Of a stretch of 33,945 nucleotides of DNA, positions 24,814-32,620 are shown piece after piece (positions within the stretch are counted from its first letter, which is position 1; each line of letters starts with the position of its first letter). The stretch is from Melioribacteraceae bacterium (GTDB taxonomy: Bacteria; Bacteroidota; Ignavibacteria; Ignavibacteriales; Melioribacteraceae). Both the position numbers and the translations under genes were made by a program. The notes below the pieces were generated by a model that saw nothing but the letters and a program-made list of their open reading frames with translations, had not been told where the DNA came from and searched no databases. The DNA lies in the NCBI GenBank assembly GCA_024103215.1, contig JAGFIY010000065.1, positions 1 to 33,945 on the forward strand, written 5' to 3'.

Positions 24814-25402
24814 GTTTTTCAATATATACAAGCTCGCAAGCTCCGCCTCCCGTATCTTCCCACGACATAGAACTCTTCCACTTCCAGTTATCCGTTGCTT
24901 TCACTTCAACCAAATATCCTTCGATCTCTATTAAATTTCCTACTATAATTTGATCCAGAATATCTTCAATCTCCTCGCTCGAAGGGATCATATGCATGTT
25001 TGAACTGTTTTTGATAACAGTTCTGTTATCAATTGAAGGATCAAGTTTCTTCCAGTGATACCACCGTCTGCCTTGAGTAATTTCTAGTTTTGATAAAATA
25101 GCTTCATCCGACATAGGTCCCCATCCCAAAGCAAGATCGAAAGGAGCGATATCACTTTCCCTGTCGAAACTGTATCCTTCTTTGCCGAGAACCCGCGCTT
25201 TAATTTTTACACCCGCTAAAGATTTGATAACATAATCGTCAATAAGCCGAATCTCTTCGTGTTCTAATTTAAAACGTGTTGGATATTCTTCAACTAAAAT
25301 TCCATGAGGATAAGTTATGGGTGTCTCGCGTGGGAAGAAAATAAAGGCCAAAACAACGGCAGTTAAAACAAGCATTGTATATAGTAAGTGTTTAATCGTC
25401 AT
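24797..25402 (-). CDS. Conserved membrane-anchored protein of unknown function
   Basis: 201 residues with one N-terminal membrane segment (LLYTMLVLTAVVLAFIFF), the rest probably extracytoplasmic. It carries ungapped aromatic-rich blocks that look strongly constrained: IAPFDLALGWGPMSDEAIL, GRRWYHWK, NSSNMHMIPSS, EIEGYLVEV and WKSSMSWEDTGGGACELVYIE. I recall proteins with the same blocks in other phyla but know of no assigned function. The SRNNHMIP-like and WGPMSD blocks might form a binding surface; this is speculation. It overlaps the convergent esterase gene at its 3' end. Confidence 0.75.
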   Translation of the reverse strand: MTIKHLLYTMLVLTAVVLAFIFFPRETPITYPHGILVEEYPTRFKLEHEEIRLIDDYVIKSLAGVKIKARVLGKEGYSFDRESDIAPFDLALGWGPMSDEAILSKLEITQGRRWYHWKKLDPSIDNRTVIKNSSNMHMIPSSEEIEDILDQIIVGNLIEIEGYLVEVKATDNWKWKSSMSWEDTGGGACELVYIEKLKILR

Positions 25403-25446
25403 CTTTATTTCTATCAGTTGTTTTTTAAGATGAAATTAATTTTTTA

Positions 25447-26343
25447 TTAATGTGCATTTTCTGTGTGATAAATTTTTTCTCCGGCTGTTATTTCCAAATA
25501 AAGATAATTCTGTTTCGGCGGAAGCGGACAAGTGGCATACTTGGAAAATGCGCACGGCGGATTATACGCACGGTTAAAATCTACGGTAATTTTACCATCC
25601 TTAACGGAATCGGAAATCACAAGAAATCTGCCCGCTCCGTAGGTTTCTTCCCCGTTGGTTTTATCCGCAAATACAGCAAAGAAATTTCCGTTCTTCCCTG
25701 TGGGTTCGAAAGAATGGGTTTTTCCTTCTCGCTCAAATTCAATTCTTCCATAGCATGAGTCTCTGCTTACTGTACCGATTACCGAAGGTATCTCAATTAT
25801 TTTCGGAGGATCGTAGGGAATGTAATCGCATTCAATTTCCCATTCAGGATCAACCGGGTAACGCTCAATTCCCTCGAATGAAAGAAGCTCCGGATTTTGC
25901 TCGTTAAGCAGTCTTATTCCTATCATCTCTTCTCTTTCAATAACATACCAACTGTAATTTCCGAAGCTGAGAACAGTGGGGTTCGATTTGATGTCGGGGA
26001 TCATTTCGGTTTCTTTTACAATCAGACTGTCAGCAATTACATTTATCCCCTCGTTGATTTTCACGTTTACTTTATTGCCGCGGCGAATAAAAGTACCGAT
26101 CTGTTCGGGTAAATCGGAAGGGAAAATTATTTTATTATTTCTAGAAGAACCGAATGTTGATTCACCATCTTCCAGCCAGAAAAGTCCCGCCAATCTCAGC
26201 CAAGGCGATCTTTCCTTTAATGCCTCAATTCTCTTTGCATGCCACCCGTTTATTTCTTTTTCGTAAGGAGTTTCGATCTTGTTTTCACTTGTGCAGGAGA
26301 AAACAAAAACAGAAAGGACAAAAATTATTACAATACTTTTCAT
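25447..26343 (-). CDS. DUF1684 lipoprotein
   Basis: About 298 residues from the ATG at 26343. That start gives a lipoprotein signal (KSIVIIFVLSVFVFSC) and avoids overlap with the upstream gene; an earlier ATG at 26373 would overlap it by 11 bp. DUF1684 features are WHAKRIEALKERSPWLRLAGLFWLEDGEST split over its N-terminal block, a central PYDPPKIIEIPSVIGT, and the C-terminal VDFNRAYNPPCAFSKYATCP followed by PLPPKQN. The family's function is not established. It follows the TPR gene by about 20 bp, so an operon is likely. Confidence 0.88.
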   Translation of the reverse strand: MKSIVIIFVLSVFVFSCTSENKIETPYEKEINGWHAKRIEALKERSPWLRLAGLFWLEDGESTFGSSRNNKIIFPSDLPEQIGTFIRRGNKVNVKINEGINVIADSLIVKETEMIPDIKSNPTVLSFGNYSWYVIEREEMIGIRLLNEQNPELLSFEGIERYPVDPEWEIECDYIPYDPPKIIEIPSVIGTVSRDSCYGRIEFEREGKTHSFEPTGKNGNFFAVFADKTNGEETYGAGRFLVISDSVKDGKITVDFNRAYNPPCAFSKYATCPLPPKQNYLYLEITAGEKIYHTENAH

Positions 26344-26362
26344 TAGATCCCTTGAGTAATTT

Positions 26363-27778
26363 TTATAAATCATATTTTTTTATCATCTCCGATGCGGCAA
26401 ATTCAATTCTTTCATATTCTTTATCTTCAATTTCATCAAGAAGATTTTCCGCTTTTTCGCGGTCAACATCTATGTTCGTATAGATAACGCCTAAAAACTT
26501 GCATCCCATGTAATTGAACAACTGCAATTGCGATTTTCTTATCTCGTCAAAAAAGGGTTCTGCTTCATTAAATTTTTTCCCGTTGATCAAATAAATTCCG
26601 TAATTAAGACGAACTGCTGATTTAACTTCGCTGCTTTTCAACGAATTAAGACTTTGTTCAATATCAACCTGTTGGTTTCTATTTATTGCAGATTGAAATT
26701 CTATATACTGCTTCAGTTCAATTGTATTTTTAAGAATTCCAGACAGCAAATCTTTATAATTATCACCGAGCGATTCATCAACGCTTGGGGCTTTCCCTTC
26801 GATCATAACGGAATTAAGTGTATTTGTAAATGATGCTTGGTCGTAAAACCAGCGCCAATAAACCGATTTTTCTTTCTCTATTTTCTGCCAATATTTTTCC
26901 GATACTTCGTAATTGCCGATTGCAAAATGATATCTCTGTTTTACTATATCGTCAACCAGGTTTAAGCTGTCCGTTTCAATAAACATTTCAACTCGTTCGG
27001 TCATATTTAAATCAAGCAATTCACGGCAGTACCAATTTATCATATAACTGCTGTTCGGAAATTTTTTCAAGAACTTTTCAAAGTAGGGAAAAGCCGGATA
27101 TTCGTTGTCTTCGAGTCTAGTATAAATTTCAACCAAAGAAATTGCGGCTTGCGCAAATGACAGCTCACCTTTATCCGCCGCACGTTTGATGTAATCAATA
27201 CCTTTATCACGGTCACCCGAAAGTCCAAGAATGCCGGCAACAAATCCGATAAATCCGCTTAATCTATCCGCAAAATAGTATGACATTCCAAGCAGGAGAT
27301 AAACATCGTTGAAGTCCGGATTTTCTTCTAGAATATCTTCCATGATTTTCTGTCCGTTTTTCGCACTTGAAAAGGCGCTCATATAAGACCTGTCGAGTCC
27401 GTAAAATCTTGCAAGATACCCATGGAACCCGCCGACATAAAATTTATCTTCCAATGTTTCAGCGTTATCCTCGAACATATCAAGGTACTTTTCGGCTTTT
27501 TCGATTGCGAGGTTATTAAGCGAATCCCGAACCTGAAATTTTCTTTCGGCAGCCGCGCTGTTTACAAGAACAATCGAATGCATAATATCGTTGCCGAGTT
27601 CGAGAAAATAATATTTGGGGTCTCCGGGATATTTTTTAATTCTTTCGCTAATGAGCTGGGCTGCTTTCGATGTTTCGTCGTTGTAGGTGTAATTTAGAAT
27701 TTTATTATCAACCGAATCGAGACTGACAGAACCAAAAATTGACGTAGACGCTATAATTAAAATCAATATAGTTTTCAT
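26363..27778 (-). CDS. Exported TPR-like protein
   Basis: 471 residues with a signal peptide (MKTILILIIASTSIFGSVS). The remainder is helical with TPR/Sel1-type helix pairs, such as EDILEENPDFNDVYLLLGMSYY and FAQAAISLVEIYTRLEDNEYPAFPYFEKFLKKFPNSS (each read in pieces of the same array). Likely periplasmic scaffold or processing role; nothing more specific is visible. It is the first gene of a two-gene unit with the DUF1684 lipoprotein. Confidence 0.82.
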   Translation of the reverse strand: MKTILILIIASTSIFGSVSLDSVDNKILNYTYNDETSKAAQLISERIKKYPGDPKYYFLELGNDIMHSIVLVNSAAAERKFQVRDSLNNLAIEKAEKYLDMFEDNAETLEDKFYVGGFHGYLARFYGLDRSYMSAFSSAKNGQKIMEDILEENPDFNDVYLLLGMSYYFADRLSGFIGFVAGILGLSGDRDKGIDYIKRAADKGELSFAQAAISLVEIYTRLEDNEYPAFPYFEKFLKKFPNSSYMINWYCRELLDLNMTERVEMFIETDSLNLVDDIVKQRYHFAIGNYEVSEKYWQKIEKEKSVYWRWFYDQASFTNTLNSVMIEGKAPSVDESLGDNYKDLLSGILKNTIELKQYIEFQSAINRNQQVDIEQSLNSLKSSEVKSAVRLNYGIYLINGKKFNEAEPFFDEIRKSQLQLFNYMGCKFLGVIYTNIDVDREKAENLLDEIEDKEYERIEFAASEMIKKYDL

Positions 27779-27863
27779 AATTTCCTTATTTACTTCAAAT
27801 GATCAGGTTGAAGATACAGAAATCAATTTTGATCTTCCATCAAAAGCGGTAATCCAGTTTCTG

Positions 27864-27891
27864 TTGCCGGTAGATGCTGGACGTCCGGCAA
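27864..27891. repeat. GC-rich hairpin between divergent genes
   Basis: TTGCCGG (27864-27870) and CCGGCAA (27885-27891) are a perfect 7-bp inverted repeat with a 14-nt loop, followed by A6 on the plus strand, which reads as T6 after the hairpin on the minus strand's opposite side. It lies in the 187-bp gap between two divergent genes, where a terminator has no obvious gene to serve, so a regulatory or mRNA 5'-end role is possible. Confidence 0.4.
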
Positions 27892-27965
27892 AAAATTAAC
27901 ATATTTCTTATTTTGCAATTTGATGATGTGATTTCGATTCGATTAAAATATATGGGAGACGGACA

Positions 27966-28403
27966 ATGAACAAAAAGCGTCCTGTTCAAGCATTGGTTTT
28001 ATTTGTTTTGGTTTTGTTCCAAGGTATTAGCGGAATTTTCGGTGGAATCGGTTTGACAATTGATCCTACCAGTGAATCACTTAAGATACCCATTGACTGG
28101 CTTGAAGGATCCCCGTTCGGTAATTACACTATTCCCGGAATAGTTTTACTTTTTCTTCTCGGTATCGTGCCGGTTATAATTGCTATTGGGCTATGGAAGA
28201 AAATAGCCTGGAGCAGAAAGATGAGTGTATATCTCGGAATCGCGTTACTGGTTTGGATAGTTGTTGAAATTGCTGTTATCGGCTACCAGCACGATCCCCC
28301 GCTCCAGTTGATTTACGGCATCGTAGGAGTTTTAATATTAATGTTTTCGCTTTCTTCAACAATAAAGGAATATTATAAACCCGGAACAGTTCATCAACTA
28401 TGA
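27966..28403 (+). CDS. Small integral membrane protein
   Basis: 145 residues with four hydrophobic segments (QALVLFVLVLFQGISGIFGG, IPGIVLLFLLGIVPVIIAIG, VYLGIALLVWIVVEIAVIG, LIYGIVGVLILMFSL). A GGGAG ribosome binding site lies upstream. No catalytic motif is seen and I do not recognise a family. It overlaps the next gene by ATGA, so the two are translationally coupled and probably form a pair. Confidence 0.78.
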   Translation: MNKKRPVQALVLFVLVLFQGISGIFGGIGLTIDPTSESLKIPIDWLEGSPFGNYTIPGIVLLFLLGIVPVIIAIGLWKKIAWSRKMSVYLGIALLVWIVVEIAVIGYQHDPPLQLIYGIVGVLILMFSLSSTIKEYYKPGTVHQL

Positions 28404-29269
28404 AACAAAATAAGATATTAACAATTCTCGTTTTATTGATTGCAGCCGCAGCAATTACAGCTTCTTCTTTCGGTATTTTCAGTGATGACGGCAAAGGTGT
28501 TTATGAGTATCAATCAATTCGCGGCGAAGAGGTTATGATTTACGGAAAAGGAATTTACAAACACATGTCCGCTGATGTTGCTGTTCAAGGAATTGCACAG
28601 GATTATGTTACGCTGCTTGTCGGCGTTCCTTTTCTGCTGGCGGCATTGTTTTGGTCCCTTAAAAATTCAACCAAGGGAATGCTCCTTCTTTCAGGAACAC
28701 TATTGTACTTTTTGGTCACTTATCTTTTCTATCTTGCGATGGGAATGTACAACGAAATGTTTCTTGTTTATGTGTTCCTTACGGGGTCTTCCTTTTTTGC
28801 GTTTGTCGTCGCGTTGTTCTCGTTTGATTTCAATAAAGTGAAAGAAATATTTTCCTCACATAAACTGATGAGAAATACCGGTGTTTTTTTGATAATCAAT
28901 TCGGTAATGGTTGCTCTTCTTTGGCTGGGAATAATTGTTCCGCCTCTTCTCGACGGTTCAATTTACCCGGAACAGCTTCAGCATTATACAACGCTTATTG
29001 TGCAGGGGTTTGATCTGGCGCTGCTGCTTCCGATTTCATTCGTGGTAGGAATTCTTGCTGTAAGAAAAAGAGGAATCGGTTATTTGTTCGCTTCCGTATA
29101 TGTTGTTTTTCTTTCGTTTCTGATGGTTGCCCTTACTTCGAAAATTTTGTTTATGGCAAACACCGGGCAAAACGTAGTTCCGGTAATTTTTATTATGCCG
29201 ACGATTGCGTTAATTGCAATTATTTTTTCTGTTTTAATTTTGAGAAGTATTAAGAAATTTAGCTCTTAG
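28400..29269 (+). CDS. Integral membrane protein of unknown function
   Basis: 289 residues with about eight membrane spans and one extracytoplasmic loop (SDDGKGVYEYQSIRGEEVMIYGKGIYK) after the first span. It overlaps the preceding small membrane protein by ATGA. The loop residues GIYKHMSADVAVQGIAQDYVT look conserved-like but I do not recognise a family. A role cannot be assigned. Confidence 0.78.
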   Translation: MKQNKILTILVLLIAAAAITASSFGIFSDDGKGVYEYQSIRGEEVMIYGKGIYKHMSADVAVQGIAQDYVTLLVGVPFLLAALFWSLKNSTKGMLLLSGTLLYFLVTYLFYLAMGMYNEMFLVYVFLTGSSFFAFVVALFSFDFNKVKEIFSSHKLMRNTGVFLIINSVMVALLWLGIIVPPLLDGSIYPEQLQHYTTLIVQGFDLALLLPISFVVGILAVRKRGIGYLFASVYVVFLSFLMVALTSKILFMANTGQNVVPVIFIMPTIALIAIIFSVLILRSIKKFSS

Positions 29270-29330
29270 CGCCTCTGCGCCTTCACGGTTAATTTTTAAA
29301 GACAACCGCTGAGACGCCAAGACGCAAAGA
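29269..29330. repeat. Imperfect palindromic element with CGC/GACGC repeats between convergent genes
   Basis: The left arm (29269-29290, GCGCCTCTGCGCCTTCACGG then TT) and the right arm (29304-29329, starting AACCGCTGAGACGCC) are imperfect inverted repeats separated by an AT-rich loop. The right arm also has an internal GACGC direct repeat. It is much more GC-rich than its surroundings. It resembles short dispersed palindromes seen in many bacterial genomes and may act as a bidirectional transcription end for the convergent genes at 28400 and 29355. Confidence 0.6.
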
Positions 29331-29354
29331 ATTATTAACTCACTTCAATCTTGT

Positions 29355-30272
29355 CTATTCTACACCCGTTTTTTCTTTTATCATTTCGGATATTTTTGAA
29401 ATTCTGAGGACATTTTTATCAAGCTGAAGCGGCTCTTTAGAGTATTTTTTCCTGAGCACTTGAGTAAGTTCAGCACCGAAAAAGAAAATGAGTCCGGAAT
29501 AATAAATCCAGAAAAGAAGAATAACCAGCGAACCCGCGGCACCGTAAACCGAAGAATAACTTGTGGTGCTCAGATAGTAATTGATCCCGAACTTACCTAT
29601 ACTGAACAAGACTGAAGTTATAACAGCTCCGATGAAAGCGTAACGCCATTCTACTTTTACACTTGGTAAAACTTTCATTATCACGGCAAACATCAGTGTT
29701 ACTAAAAGAAACGAAAACAACATATCGAGAATGTGAAGTAGAGGAATTACGTTTCCGATTAAATCGCTTAAAAAAGAATCCAGCACGCTGAGAAGAGTTC
29801 CCGCAATTAGTGAAACTACTAGAAGCAGTCCGATAATCAATAAAATTAGAAACGAAAAAATTCTGCTTATAAAGAAAACCTTAAATCCCTTGCCCGGTTT
29901 AACCTCAACTCCCCAAATAGCATTGAGTGAATCTCTAAGTTCCACAAATATTGCAAGGGACGCCCAGAGAAAAACCGCGATACCCAGAACAGCAGCCGTG
30001 ATTCCTGTATCGGGAACTGATGCGTTCATTACCAAATTTTGAATCAGTTCGGCAGATTGTGTTCCAACATATTCTTCTATACTTCCGAACAACTGTCCCG
30101 CAGCAGCTTGTTTTCCGAAAACAGCTCCGGCAATTCCGGTGATAATAAGCAATAGAGGTGCTAGGGATATAAGCGAGTAGAATGAGAGGGCGGCAGACAT
30201 CTTGAATGTTTTATCGTCGAGCCATTCATTGAAAGTAGTCACAGTGATGTTTGAAATTTCCTTAATGCTCAT
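29355..30272 (-). CDS. YihY/BrkB-family inner membrane protein
   Basis: 305 residues with six membrane spans. Family features are an N-terminal amphipathic stretch, MSAALSFYSLISLAPLLLII in the first span, a LFGSIEEYVG loop, WASLAIFVELRDSLNAIWGV, and YYLSTTSYSSVYGAAGSLVI followed by LLFWIYYSGLIFFFGAELTQ. These are the conserved blocks of the family once called RNase BN, which are not ribonucleases. The function is unsettled. The gene stands alone with the cytochrome c terminator just upstream. Confidence 0.93.
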   Translation of the reverse strand: MSIKEISNITVTTFNEWLDDKTFKMSAALSFYSLISLAPLLLIITGIAGAVFGKQAAAGQLFGSIEEYVGTQSAELIQNLVMNASVPDTGITAAVLGIAVFLWASLAIFVELRDSLNAIWGVEVKPGKGFKVFFISRIFSFLILLIIGLLLVVSLIAGTLLSVLDSFLSDLIGNVIPLLHILDMLFSFLLVTLMFAVIMKVLPSVKVEWRYAFIGAVITSVLFSIGKFGINYYLSTTSYSSVYGAAGSLVILLFWIYYSGLIFFFGAELTQVLRKKYSKEPLQLDKNVLRISKISEMIKEKTGVE

Positions 30273-30325
30273 AATCGAATACTAATTCGTTCTACAATCT
30301 TCTTAATGTACGAATAAATTATGAG

Positions 30326-30355
30326 CTTAAAAAACAAACCCCGCATTAAGCGGGG
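30326..30355 (-). terminator. Rho-independent terminator of the cytochrome c gene
   Basis: On the minus strand CCCCGC (30355-30350) pairs perfectly with GCGGGG (30344-30339) across a 5-nt loop, followed by TTTGTTTTTT. It lies 13 bp after the cytochrome c stop. Confidence 0.9.
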
Positions 30356-30367
30356 CGATAAAGTCTA

Positions 30368-30952
30368 TTAGTTGCCTGGAGCAGCCGGAGGAATATTTGC
30401 AGGAACAACATTCCTTATAGGTGTTGTTGATTTTAAGAATGCGAACATTGCTCTAAGATCCTCATCGGATAATTTTGCGAAATTTTGCCAGGGCATTGGC
30501 GGAAGCAGAGGACGGCTTCCTTCCATCCCTTTGTAAAGACCTTGACGCATTGCTCTTTCGAACTGTTCGTAAGACCAAGTTCCTATACCAGTCTCATCCG
30601 ACGTTATGTTGGCGGAAAAAGAAACTCCCCACGGTCCTACAGCCGCAGTCAACTCGTGATTAAACAATGCCCAGTTCGGGAGAACAGATTCATCAATAGG
30701 CGGCAGTTCTTGATCTGCCGGATATCCCATAAATCTTCTGGACATATCAAACTCCGGTCCCTTAGGACCCATAACTTTTGGTGTGTGGCAGTCATCGCAG
30801 CCGATTGTGCTTACGAGATAATCTCCGCGAGCTATCATTTCTTCCTGTGTCATTGCCGGTTTTGCTTCTTGCTCCGGCTTTTGATTACAAGCCGCAAGCA
30901 AAATAAACAGAGCTGCCGTTGCTCCGATGTAGAAAAGAAATCCCCTCTTCAT
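30368..30952 (-). CDS. Monoheme cytochrome c lipoprotein
   Basis: 194 residues. A lipoprotein signal ends at LLAAC (Cys22). A single heme site CDDCH (C52-C55-H56) lies in YLVSTIGCDDCHTPKV, and M153 in LLPPMPW is a likely distal ligand. The order and the LSDEDLRAMFAFLKS helix resemble periplasmic cytochromes of the alcohol-dehydrogenase/c-553 type. It should carry electrons at the outer face of the inner membrane. The start codon lies in the second of two tandem copies of a 23-bp ribosome-binding unit. A strong terminator follows, so the gene is monocistronic. Confidence 0.92.
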   Translation of the reverse strand: MKRGFLFYIGATAALFILLAACNQKPEQEAKPAMTQEEMIARGDYLVSTIGCDDCHTPKVMGPKGPEFDMSRRFMGYPADQELPPIDESVLPNWALFNHELTAAVGPWGVSFSANITSDETGIGTWSYEQFERAMRQGLYKGMEGSRPLLPPMPWQNFAKLSDEDLRAMFAFLKSTTPIRNVVPANIPPAAPGN

Positions 30953-30989
30953 TAATCCTCCTTTTACCTCTTCATTAATCCTCCTTTTA
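30944..30989 (-). repeat. Tandem 23-bp duplication of Shine-Dalgarno plus start codon
   Basis: Two exact 23-bp copies abut (30944-30966 and 30967-30989). On the minus strand each holds AAAGGAGG, a short gap and ATGAAGAGG. The upstream copy thus makes a complete mini-ORF ATG AAG AGG TAA (Met-Lys-Arg-stop) whose stop is formed by the start of the second copy and lies next to the second Shine-Dalgarno. The second copy starts the cytochrome c gene. Confidence 0.93.
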
Positions 30990-31248
30990 TTTGTATATTT
31001 TTGTGAAATAACTGCTGAATAGAAAGTATTATTTAACGAGATGTTGTAGCCGAAATCTTAATAAGACATTATGTCCAAAATTAATGAGTTTCCAGAACGG
31101 AAGCAACAAAATTGAAACATTTATTTGTTCTTTTAATACTTTCCTGTATTATAAGTTGAAAAGATGTTTGTATCGGGCAAATGTTGCTTGTAATGGAGAA
31201 AAATTTCGAAAAGTTGAATTGGAAAATAAGAAGCCGGTAAAAAACAGT

Positions 31249-31632
31249 ATGCGAAAAGAGATAGATAAAATAAATGGCGATAATTATATATACCACCGCT
31301 TCACTTTTGATGCAGCAATTCAAAATCACACCTTTATCGGCGATGAGTTTATTGGAATGGACCCGGTTGAAGAAACCCGCAATTTGAATGCATTCGAAAG
31401 AGTTGTAGCAGCAGGTCCCTACGGTTTTATGCCGAATCTTGTTGAAGAAATAAAAAAAGTACTGGGCGAAGGAAATTACATATACGACGGCTACGAAATA
31501 GGCGAAGAAGATTTCGGAATTTACTTTTTTATCAAAGCCGAATTGTATGAATCACTTTTGAAGAAAGTAAAACTTTGGAGTAAGGCGGTTGATATTGATG
31601 GGTTTATGTGGTGGGAGGAGGAACGCGATTGA
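31249..31632 (+). CDS. Small protein of unknown function
   Basis: About 127 residues from the ATG at 31249. The frame is open from 31084, but the upstream part (to residue 55) looks unlike the rest, so I prefer the later start. The sequence is acidic and mixed (TFDAAIQNHTFIGDEFIGMD, AAGPYGFMPNLVEEIKKVLG, DGYEIGEEDFGIYFFIKAEL, ending WWEEERD). No signal peptide, membrane span or known motif is seen. It precedes mrr by 77 bp; whether it belongs to the restriction module is unknown. Confidence 0.6.
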   Translation: MRKEIDKINGDNYIYHRFTFDAAIQNHTFIGDEFIGMDPVEETRNLNAFERVVAAGPYGFMPNLVEEIKKVLGEGNYIYDGYEIGEEDFGIYFFIKAELYESLLKKVKLWSKAVDIDGFMWWEEERD

Positions 31633-31709
31633 ATGTTTGATTGGTAGAATTATTTACACTAATTTAATAGCATTGAGTTTATATCATCAGCAAATTAGGA
31701 ACCCTCACT

Positions 31710-32615
31710 ATGGCAATTCCAGATTATCAATCGTTAATGCTTCCTTTGTTAAAACTCATCTCTGATTCTAAAGAATATTCCGTACACGAAGCCGTCGAAA
31801 TATTAAGCAAGGAGTTTAAATTGACAGAGGAAGAAAAAGTTGAAATGCTTCCTAGTGGTCAACAAACAGTTATCTTTAATAGAATAGCTTGGGCTAAAAC
31901 ATATATGAAAAAAGCCGGGTTAATCGAAACACCTAAAAGAGGGAAGTTTAAAATTACACAACGTGGTTTTGATGTTCTCTCTTCAAATCCTTCAAAAATA
32001 GATAATAAATTTCTGTCTCAGTTTGATGAATTTGTAGAGTTCAAAACAAGAAAGAAGGAAAAAATTGAATCAACAAAGAACGAACATTTGGAAAACGAAA
32101 CGCCTGAAGAAGCATTCGAATCAGCATATGAAAATTTGAAGGCAGAACTTATAAGTGATTTAATTCAATATCTTAAAAGTTGTCCACCTCCTCTTTTCGA
32201 GAAAATTGTAATAGAGGTGTTGGTCAAAATGGGTTATGGTGGAAGTATTAAAGATGCTGGCAAAGCTGTCGGAAGAAGCGGTGATGAAGGTATTGATGGA
32301 ATAATCAAAGAAGATCGTCTTGGATTAGATATAATATACGTTCAAGCAAAAAGATGGGAAAATGTTGTTGGTAGACCTGAAATTCAAAAATTTGCAGGCG
32401 CGTTACAAGGACAAAGAGCAAAAAAGGGAATCTTCATTACAACCTCAAATTTTACCAAAGAAGCCACGGAATTTGTCACTAAAATAGACTCAAAAATAAT
32501 TTTAATAGATGGTAATAAATTAGCGGAGTATATGATTGATTTTAATGTCGGTGTTTCCATTACTTCTACTTATGAACTAAAGAGGATTGACTCAGATTAT
32601 TTCATTGAGGATTAA
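31710..32615 (+). CDS. mrr: Mrr-type (type IV) restriction endonuclease
   Basis: 301 residues. An N-terminal Mrr_N-like winged-helix domain (about 5-90: VHEAVEILSKEFKLTEEEK, RIAWAKTYMKKAGLIETPKR, ITQRGFDVL) is linked by a charged segment to a PD-(D/E)xK nuclease domain. Its catalytic residues are D196 in GDEGIDGIIKED and Q212-A-K214 in DIIYVQAKRW, the D...QxK form of Mrr enzymes. FAGALQGQRAKKGIFITTSNF is the conserved C-terminal part. Mrr enzymes cut DNA carrying modified bases and thus defend against foreign modified DNA. The HNH nuclease gene begins 5 bp downstream. Confidence 0.9.
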   Translation: MAIPDYQSLMLPLLKLISDSKEYSVHEAVEILSKEFKLTEEEKVEMLPSGQQTVIFNRIAWAKTYMKKAGLIETPKRGKFKITQRGFDVLSSNPSKIDNKFLSQFDEFVEFKTRKKEKIESTKNEHLENETPEEAFESAYENLKAELISDLIQYLKSCPPPLFEKIVIEVLVKMGYGGSIKDAGKAVGRSGDEGIDGIIKEDRLGLDIIYVQAKRWENVVGRPEIQKFAGALQGQRAKKGIFITTSNFTKEATEFVTKIDSKIILIDGNKLAEYMIDFNVGVSITSTYELKRIDSDYFIED

Positions 32616-32620
32616 TTGAA

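Noticed and set aside
29355-30272. Ribonuclease BN annotation
   Set aside because: The YihY/BrkB family was once mislabelled RNase BN; this protein is a multi-span membrane protein without nuclease motifs.
30485-30955. 156-residue open frame on the plus strand
   Set aside because: It is antisense to the cytochrome c gene, has a Cys/Arg/Ser-rich composition with no family features, and exists because the codon use of the real gene leaves the opposite frame open.
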